Of a DNA stretch of 64,000 nucleotides, positions 55,990-64,000 are shown in pieces. The DNA lies in NCBI RefSeq assembly GCF_029407905.1, contig NC_073625.1:166056240-166120239 (forward strand). Reading direction: 5' to 3'. How positions within the stretch are numbered: position 1 is the first letter of the stretch; every line of letters starts with the position of its first letter. Both the position numbers and the translations under genes were made by a program. The notes under the pieces were generated by a model. That model was not told the DNA's origin. It did no database searches and was given only the letters and a program-made list of their open reading frames with translations. The stretch is from Bubalus kerabau. Taxonomy: Eukaryota; Chordata; Mammalia; Artiodactyla; Bovidae.

Positions 55990-56500
55990 TATCTTTTATC
56001 TTTTTAAATAATAAGAAATTCTCTCTTAAACTGAAGTCATACAGATCCTCTTCTATACCATTTTATAAAAAGCTGTGTAGATTTTCTTTTAATGTCTTTA
56101 ACCCACTCAAGGTTGCTTTTCATATATTATGTGAGTTATGAACCATTTTAATTGATTTTCCACTTGGGAAACTGCCATCTCAGCAGCTTATTAAATAAGT
56201 CATCTTTATTTATTGTCTATGTCATCTTTCTCCACTAATCTTCAATTCCAGAATTATTGTTTCTCATATATTCATAGGCTTGTTTTGGGTTTACTCCATT
56301 GCTTTACTTTCCTCTTTCTGTGTCAATACCACAGAATTTAATTTCAATAATTTTATAGTCAGTTTTGATATCTGTTGGGGTGACTGCCCCATATAATTCT
56401 TTAAGAGGTTTTTTCATTAAATTTATCTCTTTGCTTAACCATTTAAAATCTCAAAACAACTTGCTAACTTGTGTATTAATTTAATCTTATCTTTACCTGT
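55990..56500 (-). mobile_element. Ancient L1 ORF2 region, antisense
   Basis: Gtctttaacccactcaaggt, accattttaattgattttcc, tcaataccacagaatttaat and gatatctgttggggtgactg lie in the order of antisense L1 ORF2. Heavily mutated. Confidence 0.65.
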
Positions 56501-57290
56501 CAAGTTGCATTTGTTTTGCTATGAACAGGAACCATTTACATTACTGTGGACAGCAAATACCTGATATCCAACAGGCCTGCATAAGGTAAATCTCTACAGG
56601 GAAGTAAACCATCTAAACATAATCAAACATGCACAGCATCATAGAATAAGATAATCGCAAAGGACTGACTACACATGCCAAGAATCTCATTGAATAGACA
56701 CCTAGTAGTCTCTTTTGCTTAAAAATTCACAATTCTTTGTTATAGTCCCTTCCCCAAACCTTGTCATCATAAATAATTTTTCTCCCAAGATTATTAATCA
56801 CAAAATGAATTGTCCCATATGGGTTGTGGTTATTATTTATACAGGTGCAGTAAGAATAATAAACCATGTAGACCTCCTTGAGATATTTTGCAAATGCAGA
56901 AGTACACAGTAGTAAGTGACCACTACAGACATAGAAATAACCTCTGGAAATTTTCATGAGGAATCTCAGGTTGGACTTTTAAAACTTTCTATTTTGGGTA
57001 TTGCAAACCCTCTCAAAACTTCTCCACTGAATTTTATCTGCTACATATAGAAATTTGGGGCAATTTCCCTTTTATTAAGGTTCCCCGAATTTGCTAAGTT
57101 TCCTAACTTGACAGGAGTTGTCCTGCCTTACTACCTGTAAGACTAGAAACCCATTAGTCTGCTACCTTGCCAGTATTCGTTGGAGGTCAGTGACTTATAA
57201 CTGACTGAATGAAAATTATTCTGAACTATGCTACTGAAGGTAAGGTCTTGTTTATATAATCAGTTTGTGCAATTATATGCTAATAAAGGG
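56501..57290. other. Unassigned interval
   Basis: No gene or repeat family recognised; two overlapping short ORFs on opposite strands (near 56715-56957) look accidental. Confidence 0.4.
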
Positions 57291-57497
57291 GGCTTCCCAG
57301 GTGGCCCTATTGGTAAATAATCTGCCTGCCAATGCAGGAGATGCAAGAGATAAGGGTTCGATCCCTGGGTCAGGAAGATCCCCTGGAGGAGGGCATTGCA
57401 ACCCACTCCAGTGATCTTGCCTGGAGAATCCCATGGATGGAGGAGCCTGGCTGACAACAGGATCACAAAGAGTCAGACACGACTGAAGCGACTTAGC
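57291..57497 (+). mobile_element. Bov-tA SINE
   Basis: Head ggcttcccaggtggccctat, end cacgactgaagcgacttag. A ~10 bp loss after gagcctggctg. Confidence 0.92.
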
Positions 57498-58767
57498 ATG
57501 CATACATACCTGCTAAAATAAAGGAGGACAGATTATACTTGAACTTCTGCAAATGACTCTTGCCATAGAAAGGATTCCTACTAAGAGTTTCTGAACTCTG
57601 TTTACTGAGAAGCAGACATCATTTTAAAATGTTTCATCTTAATTTGCAAAGCAATCTATTTAATTTAGTTAGAGACAATTTAAAAGGAGAAAAGATTTCT
57701 TCATACAGTACTTTTTTAAAAAAAAACACTAAAATGGCATCAACAGTATTCTAAACAAAAAACCATGACAAAAATGTTCTAATCAGTTCAATGGATGCTG
57801 CTTAATTAATTCTTATCTGCTGAATTTAGGTCAGTAGACTGGATTTCATGAAACCTTTTACCTTTGGACCAAAAATTGTTCTTTTAATACTGATTCAGTC
57901 CAGTGGAATGGACTGAAAGTTATCTAAGCAAAATCAGCTCAGTAACTTGTACCCAAGAGTCTATTCTTTGTCAATTGTTTAGAGTATCTTGAACAATCCT
58001 TTTCAAGAGGTTCTCATACTTCTCTTGTTGAAGACATAAAACACAAGTCTATAACTTGCAGCAGAACTCTCAGGCACAAATTTAAGGATATCAAAAATTA
58101 TCTGTAGATGATACACACTTAATGATGGTGGTTCATTTATAACTGAAAATAGTAATAGAATGAAGGAGAGTAATATTCTCTAATTGAGCATAATAAATGT
58201 CTATTTTGTAAATCTAGTCTTTCTCTTGAGGGTAAAAATGTAATGTTCAGAAAGAACATTGAGACAGCTCTTGGGCTTTCTTATAAAACGTTCAAATTTA
58301 ACCTAAGGAAGACTGAATGTCTCTCCTGGTTTAATAATTCTTTTCATGTAGCTCTTCCATTGTGGATCTAATTAAGAAATAAGATCCAAATATATATTCA
58401 ATCTTGGGAAAGCAAATAAAAGTTATCACAGGAAATATGAGCATTTGACTAATATAGATAGGATCATGAATGCCTGAAAAACAGCACTAAGTTATCAATT
58501 TAATGGATGTGACAGTACAGCATCTAAAAATAAACATACAAGGAAAGAGAACTATTGTAAGGAATCTTAACTCTTTCACCAAGAAAGAAACTGTTCTTTA
58601 TTCTCAATTGTGAGGAATCTTGACTCTTTGATCAACAAAAACTGCTTCTTGTTAATTCTCAAGGGCATGGTAAAGATAATATAAAACACAGACAAAGCTT
58701 CTTGTGAGACACAATCTCTGCCATCTATGTAGATTACATAGAAGGGAAAGAATGACTTCTTATATTT
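57498..58767. other. Repeat-poor AT-rich interval
   Basis: No repeat family or gene recognised in 1.27 kb. A repeated phrase (aggaatctt…tc…actctttcacc / aggaatcttgactctttgat, near 58560 and 58612) suggests a small local duplication. Confidence 0.4.
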
Positions 58768-58975
58768 TAGCTAAGGGTTGTGAATCTTTCCTACAAATGG
58801 CAAGATAGTAAATATTTTAGGATTTCTGGGCCATAGAGTCTCTGTTACAACGCCTCAACTCTGTTGTTACAGCATGAAAAAAGCCGTAGGCAATATGTAA
58901 GTGAATGGTTTGGCTGCGTTCCAATAAAAGTTTATTTACAAACAGGTGACAGGCCAGATTATTGCCCATGAAGTA
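58768..58975. mobile_element. hAT-like non-autonomous DNA transposon relic
   Basis: Caagatagtaaatattttag, gatttctgggccatagagtc, caacgcctcaactctgttgt and ttccaataaaagtttattta are in the order of a common mammalian MER-type hAT repeat (ends like caggggtcggcaaact in the consensus). Exact family name not assigned. Confidence 0.65.
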
Positions 58976-59002
58976 TCATTCACTGCCCCATTGTTTTAAG
59001 TG

Positions 59003-59486
59003 AAGGCTTTACCTTGTGGCCGGAGAAGGCAATGGCACCCCACTCCAGTACTCTTGCCTGGAAAATCCCATGGACAGAGGAGCCTGGTAGGCTGCAATCC
59101 ACGGGCTTGCTAAGAGTCCGACACGACTGAGCGACTTCACTTTCACTTTTCACTTTCCTGCATTGGAGAAGGAAATGGCAACCCACTCTCCAGGCAAGTG
59201 TTCTTGCCTGGAGAATCCCAGGGACGAGGGAGCCTGGTGGGCTGCCGTCTATGGGGTCGCACAGAGTCGGACACGACTGACGCAACTTAGCAGTTACCTT
59301 GTGGCTCAGCTGGTCAAGAATCTGCCTGCAATGTGGGAGACCTGGGTTTGATCCCTGTGTTGAGAAGATCCCCTGGAGAAGGGAATGGCTACCCTCTCCA
59401 GTATTCTGGCCTGGAGAATTCCATGTACTATATAGTCCATGGGGTTGCAAAGAGTTGGACACGACTGAGCAACTTTCACTTTCACT
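59003..59486 (+). mobile_element. Bov-tA SINE interrupted by BOV-A2
   Basis: The 5' head begins at about 59003 (aaggctttaccttgtggc). After the BOV-A2 it continues from the repeated ttaccttgtggc through tcagctggtcaagaatctg to gactgagcaactttcac at about 59486. Confidence 0.88.
59009..59305 (+). mobile_element. BOV-A2 SINE with 12 bp TSD inside Bov-tA
   Basis: Body 59021-59293 in sense orientation (cggagaaggcaatggcaccc … gacgcaacttagcag). The exact 12-mer ttaccttgtggc at 59009-59020 and 59294-59305 is the TSD. The only sense-strand BOV-A2 in the window. A 10-12 bp duplication (ctccaggcaagtg) lies in the second unit. Confidence 0.95.
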
Positions 59487-59609
59487 TAATCAGAAAATCA
59501 AGGAGCTGAACTCATAAAAACAATGTGTGAATTATAATACATTTCATAGCTTGGGGTTTTCAGAATTATGCACTATAAATCAAGGCAAATAAACTCATGC
59601 CTTAGTGAT

Positions 59610-59834
59610 ATAAACCTCCTGTTGTTTTTTAATAGCTAAATCATATCCTGAATCTTCTGTGATCTCGTGGACTGCCAGGCTCCTCTGTCCATGGGATTTC
59701 CCAGGCAATACTAGAGTGGGTTGCCATTTCCTTTTCCAGAGGATCTTCCCAACCCAGGGATGGAACCTGAGTCTCTTGCATTGCAGGCAGATTCTTTACC
59801 ATTGAGCCACCAGACAAGACCATAAACCTCCTGT
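59610..59834 (-). mobile_element. Bov-tA SINE, antisense, with 13 bp TSD
   Basis: Body about 59623-59821: T-rich tail complement at left, ctcgtggactgccaggctcc, head ttctttaccattgagccacc at right. The exact 13-mer ataaacctcctgt at 59610-59622 and 59822-59834 is the TSD. The 3' body is internally shortened. Confidence 0.93.
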
Positions 59835-60208
59835 AGAATATACAAATAAGAAGGAAAAATATATAAAAGTAAATTAGTCTTTGATGAATGTTAAAATATT
59901 TTATCTCATTTAGAAAATATCTATATATCTAAGAATTACCTATTAATTTGCTCAATTTAACATTAATCTAAGGTTTTAAATACTACAATGAACACATTAT
60001 AAATTACTAGGGATATAGAAATTCCTTAGCATAATGACTTAATTTAGTTAAATACAAACATATTTTTCATAATCTTAATATTGTATAGGAGTGTTAGCTT
60101 ATTTGATCTGTAGTCCAAATCCAATATGAGTTTAGGATTTTCAGACTTACATTTTCTATGTGATAAAAATCCAAGTGAAACAAAAGGTATGGTTGTGTAA
60201 TACTTAAC
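59835..60208. other. Unassigned AT-rich interval
   Basis: No gene or repeat family recognised. Confidence 0.4.
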
Positions 60209-60425
60209 TGAGCCACCAGTGAAGTGAAAGTCGCTCAGTCGTGTCTGACCCCATCCCATGGACTATACAGTCCATGGAATTCTCCAAGCCAGGATACTGG
60301 AGTGGATAGCCATTCCCTTCTCTCGGGGATCTTCCCAACCCAGGGATTGAACCCAGGTCTCCCATATTGCAGGCAGATTCTTTACCATCTGAGCCACCAG
60401 GGAAGCCTGTGAGCCACCAGTGAAG
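60209..60425 (-). mobile_element. Bov-tA SINE, antisense, with 16 bp TSD
   Basis: Body 60225-60409. The exact 16-mer tgagccaccagtgaag at 60209-60224 and 60410-60425 brackets it. The TSD itself resembles the antisense Bov-tA head end (gagccaccagggaag), see findings. Confidence 0.9.
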
Positions 60426-60997
60426 CCCATTAATCAAAAAGAAACATAGCTATTAATTTTTTAATTAAAAACTTTAAACTAGTCTCCTTTTCAAAATGTT
60501 TCTGTGCTAGCAATTTTTGTAAGAATGACTTTTTAAAAAGTCTAGGTCATTTAAAATGTTAGCAGTTTAATTCTTATTTTCTGGGACTTTTAGAAAAATA
60601 TTTTATTTTGCAAATGTGCTTGTTTATCTCAATAAACCAACCCCAACACATTTCTTTTAATTTGAGACAAATAGTATAATTTCATTGAAAGCTTCCAGAA
60701 GTAGGAAAACAGTGAGACGTAAAGGCACTGTTTAAATATACACAAAGATCCTTACAGACAAACAGACAAAAAGAAAGCACATAGCATCAGTTATTCAACT
60801 TCACACGCAGGTCAAAGTAAACACAAACATAAAACCACATTGTTTCCCACACCCAAGAGCTTTCTTCCCAATGAATGAATACAGAAATTTAAAATCAATT
60901 TGAACTCAAACAATTAATCAGTAAGACTAATAATTTAGATTTTCTTTTCTCTCATCTAACAGAATGGACATCTAATATCATTCAACAGTAATGACTA
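60426..60997. other. Unassigned AT-rich interval
   Basis: No gene or repeat family recognised. Confidence 0.4.
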
Positions 60998-61340
60998 GAA
61001 CAGCGGTTGGAAAACCATAGTCTGTGAGCCAGATTGGCTCACTGCATATTTTTTTTATCACTCACATAAAACAGATTTTACATTTTCAAGTGATTGGGAA
61101 AAAAATCAAAGTAATATTTTCTGACAAATGAAAATTATAAGATTTTCATCCCTATACATAGTTGTTTTATGTATACATACTTGGCATACAGTCATGCCTA
61201 TGCATTTGCATAATGTTTATGGTTGCTTTTATACTACAGTGGCCAAACTGAGTAGTTGAAGAAGAAATTATATGACTCTCAAAACCTAAAATATTTAGTA
61301 TCTGGCCTTTTACAAAAGCTGTTTGCTGACCCGTGTATAA
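60998..61340. mobile_element. hAT-like DNA transposon relic, longer form, opposite orientation
   Basis: Both ends visible: cagcggttggaaaaccatag at left and gctgtttgctgacccgtg at right, diverged inverted repeats. Internal gtttatggttgcttttatac and cctaaaatatttagtatctg are the reverse complement of the repeat at 58768. About 340 bp, with an extra central section relative to that copy. Confidence 0.7.
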
Positions 61341-61739
61341 GAACACAGAATAAGTTCCCAATCATTGCTGCCACTAATGGGGAATAACTTACCAGATATA
61401 TGAAAATCAGAAAAAAATCATGACAAATTCAAAGCAGGGGGAAAAATCTACAGAAATAATAAACCGTTAAAACTTCTGTTGCCACCTGGGATTCACACTG
61501 AGTCAAGAACCATGCTCTCTGACCTAAGCAGCCCATGATGTTCACTTCTCTGGTAATGTAGTTTATCTATCTCTGTTAGGTGAATCCATTGGGCATCTCT
61601 GTGGATGATCTCCAAACCTTAGAGGATAACTTTTAAAGCATAGAATTAATACAAAGGTATTTAGAACTTTTTATTGAACTCGACCAGTAAGACACAAAAC
61701 CCTGTTTTCAACAGGATCATTTTACATTAATGTTCCATG
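61341..61739. other. Unassigned interval
   Basis: No gene or repeat family recognised. Confidence 0.4.
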
Positions 61740-62089
61740 AAATTGACTATAGTTCTCTTTTTTTGAGGTCTTTATCAGATGTAGATATTAATGTTATATT
61801 TGGTTTGCAAAAATTCAGAAATTGCTTTATGTTCTGAAACAGTTCAAGTTTAGCATTTTAGTAATATCTAGTCTATGAAGGTTTTGTAGAATTTGTCTGT
61901 GAAATCATTTGAGTCTGGTGCCTTTATATATTAATAAATAGTGCTTTAATAGCTTTTTCTAATTTTTCTATGCCAATTGGTCTATTTAAACTTTCTATTT
62001 CTACTGTGATCAATTTTCTTAAATTGCTTTTCATAGAAAAGTACACATTTCATTTTGTATTTCAAATTTGTTTGCACTTAATTATAGAG

Positions 62090-62160
62090 ATTGGTCATAC
62101 ATATACACATACACACATATGTGAATGTGTATGCATGTATATTTATAGGCATACATATTG
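62090..62160. repeat. Imperfect (CA/TA)n tract
   Basis: Catacatatacacatacac and later tgtgtatgcatgtatattta; lies directly left of the Bov-tA. A second such tract, about 62388-62440, lies to its right. Confidence 0.7.
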
Positions 62161-62167
62161 CAAATAA

Positions 62168-62370
62168 GGGCTTCCCTGTGGATCATATGGTAGAGAATCT
62201 GCCTGCAGTGTGGGAGAACCAGATTGGATCCCTGGGTCATGAAGATCCCTTGGAGAAGGGAATGGCTATCAACTCCAGTATTCTTGCCTGGAGAATTCCA
62301 TGGACAGAGGAGCCAGACTGGCTGTTGTCCATGGGGTAACAAGGAGTTGGACATGACTGAGTGACTAACA
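62168..62370 (+). mobile_element. Bov-tA SINE inside L1
   Basis: Head gggcttccctgtggatcata, end catgactgagtgactaacag. Flanked by TA/CA tracts that may be expanded target or tail sequence. Confidence 0.9.
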
Positions 62371-63060
62371 GATACATAGGCTGTAAGTGTGCATGTACAT
62401 GCATGTATGTATATACATACATATATATATATGTATACTAGCTCTGTTTCAATGGTTATTTCCCACTTATTTCCTATTTTCTGTATTTATGCTTGCTCTC
62501 ATCTTTTTGAAATCAGGTTAGCTAATGGTTTATTTACTTTGTTGAATGTTTTCAAAAACTATCATCATTTCTACTATTTTTCTAATTTCTTCCTTATGAA
62601 TTTCTGTTTTTAATCTTTAAAATTTTCCCTTTTATGCTTTCTTTTGGTTGATTCTGTGTTCTTTTTTAATGTTTTGAGTTTGGAAATATTATCATATCAT
62701 TTTTATTGATACACTTGTGAAAAGTTGTAGATTTTCTTCAAATCACTGCTTTTATTATATCATAGATTTTGGTATAGTACTTTTATTGTAAGTATAATTA
62801 ACATTTTTATTATCAGTATGTTCTAGAAAAAAAGTCTATAATTTCAGATTTCTCCCCCATTTTTATCCATGAGTTGTTTAATATAGAGTTTTATTTGAAC
62901 TGTACGTAGAAAAATTTGTTTTTTTGTTTTGGATTTGGGGTATTTTGTTCTGTTTTAATTTTTATTTTATTACATTGCAGTTAGAAAACATTATTTATAT
63001 TATTTTAATTTTATCTTTCTATATTGTTTCAATTTTATGAAAATCTCAAAAACTGTGGAG

Positions 63061-63195
63061 CAGGGAAAAGCAAATCCAATATGCCATACCTGAATCCCAG
63101 ATCCACAGGATCCAGGAGCATTAAAAAATTGTTGTTTTATACCATGAAGCTTTGGAGTGGTTTGTCACTGTGTAAGAGATAACCGGAACATGATA
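63061..63195 (+). mobile_element. MaLR (MLT1-like) LTR 3' end
   Basis: Attgttgttttataccatga, agctttggagtggtttgtca, then agagataaccggaacat matches the 3' terminus of MLT1-type LTRs. The remainder of the LTR is not recognisable. Confidence 0.55.
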
Positions 63196-63940
63196 GCATG
63201 GCAAGAACATTTACTTTATGATTTTAAGAAACAGAATAAAAGAAACTCAGCCTTGAATGTGACACAATAGGTCATAAAATCCAATCAGCCTTCAGATGTT
63301 TGAATCCCTTCTAAACAAAATTGTAATTATCATCCAGGTTCTATTTAGATGGCTCAAGTGATTGAGAGTTCACTGATTATAAAAGCTTTTATAATTAGCC
63401 TAGAATTATTATTTTCTTACTGGCTTTAGATAGTAGGAAATGACACAAAAGGAAAAAAAGTGGAGAGACTAAGAACTCACCCATTGATACAGACTAGAAC
63501 CAGACACAGTCTTTCCAAAAGATATAGCATATATAATTGCTACTATCTATTTTTTCTAATACTTAATAGAGATGGAGTGGGTGTAGCAGCTTTTATAATG
63601 TCTGCTTTTTGCTTCTGTTCTCTATAAGGGAAAGAAAATATAAAAACACTACTTGGTTCAGTATGCAATTTATCAGATACCTGACAAAAAAACATGAATA
63701 GTCAGACTTCACTGGTGTGATACTAGCTATATTTGCATTAAGTCCATGCATAGGAATATGACCAAAAGAGACAGTAAACATTTAACACTGGTTTTCTCTG
63801 AGTTTTAAATTATTGCTATTTTTCTCCTAAAGATTTCTACATTTTCAAAAATTTTTGTATATGAACACATTTATAATTTTGATATGATTTTCAAATCTTT
63901 TCAAAAATATCTCTTATATGTTATTAAAATGTACATCAGA
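63196..63940. other. Unassigned AT-rich interval
   Basis: No gene or repeat family recognised. Confidence 0.4.
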
Positions 63941-64000
63941 TCAGATCAGTCACTTAGTCGTGTCCGACTCTTTGCGACCCCATGAATCACAGCATGCCAG
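63941..64000 (-). mobile_element. BovB LINE 3' end, (ATCAG)n tail, cut by window edge
   Basis: Atcagatcagatcagtcact, then cgtgtccgactctttgcgac and gaatcacagcatgccag. Same tail type as the copy at 16110. The element continues beyond the window. Confidence 0.88.

Larger units (their letters stand above)
61740..63060 (-). mobile_element. Ancient L1 ORF2 region, antisense, split by Bov-tA
   Basis: Antisense ORF2 text: gtagaatttgtctgtgaaat, ctaatttttctatgccaatt, aggttagctaatggtttatt, catcatttctactatttttc, atcatagattttggtatag and gagttgtttaatatagagtt. Highly AT-rich with no open frame left. Interrupted by TA/CA-rich tracts and a SINE at 62.1-62.4 kb. Confidence 0.75.

Overview
This window is AT-rich, non-coding ruminant genomic DNA. 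The diagnosis rests on families limited to, or amplified in, ruminants that are present in many copies: BovB (RTE-clade) LINEs ending in the tandem tail (CTGAA)n, tRNA-headed Bov-tA SINEs, dimeric BOV-A2 SINEs with (AGC)n tails, and one cetartiodactyl CHR-type SINE. Cattle, sheep, goat and relatives cannot be told apart from the sequence alone. I found no convincing host protein-coding exon, no functional RNA gene, and no prokaryotic feature. Every long open frame I could explain lies in a transposable element or in antisense SINE sequence.

Layout. 0-5.3 kb: SINEs, a 5'-truncated BovB with a clean target-site duplication (TSD), two antisense L1 3' ends, L2 and MIR relics. 5.3-7.1 kb: repeat-poor. 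7.1-8.8 kb: a BOV-A2 and an antisense class II endogenous retrovirus 3' end that appears to finish in a poly(A) tract instead of U5. 9.2-10.7 kb: a 1.55 kb BovB with most of the reverse transcriptase. 11.6-14.1 kb: an old antisense L1 broken by a young BovB, a (TA)n and a BOV-A2. 14.8-18.2 kb: MaLR-type LTRs, SINEs and an inverted BovB chimera bounded by one TSD. 18.2-21.3 kb: the longest repeat-poor stretch. 21.3-32.9 kb: scattered SINEs, MIR, L2 and short BovBs. 32.9-35.3 kb: an antisense L1 carrying two opposed BovB insertions and abutting a third. 35.9-37.8 kb: a 105 bp, nearly identical inverted duplication around unique sequence and a MIR. 37.9-38.9 kb: a possible conserved non-coding block. 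39.7-45.7 kb: L2, L1, CHR, BOV-A2 and old BovB. 45.75-51.9 kb: three BovB elements nested inside each other; the innermost is nearly full length with a GC-rich tandem-repeat 5' region. 52.1-53.6 kb: a dead mariner carrying a Bov-tA. 53.9-64 kb: SINE clusters, an MLT1-type LTR, two hAT-like relics in opposite orientation, antisense L1, and the start of another BovB at the right edge.

The elements act together as follows. BovB supplied the endonuclease/reverse transcriptase and the 3' end recognised by that machinery. The Bov-A SINE body resembles a fusion of BovB 5' and 3' sequence, both visible here. Older L1, L2, MIR and mariner copies served as landing sites for younger BovB and SINE insertions, so relative age can be read from nesting and TSDs. 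I do not see a new biological system. The most distinctive points are the three-deep BovB nest with a frameshift shared by host and guest copies, two different BovB 5' ends, the inverted BovB chimera, the polyadenylated-looking ERV copy, and the local inverted duplication at 35.9/37.7 kb. Family names come from memory of consensus sequences, not from a database search.
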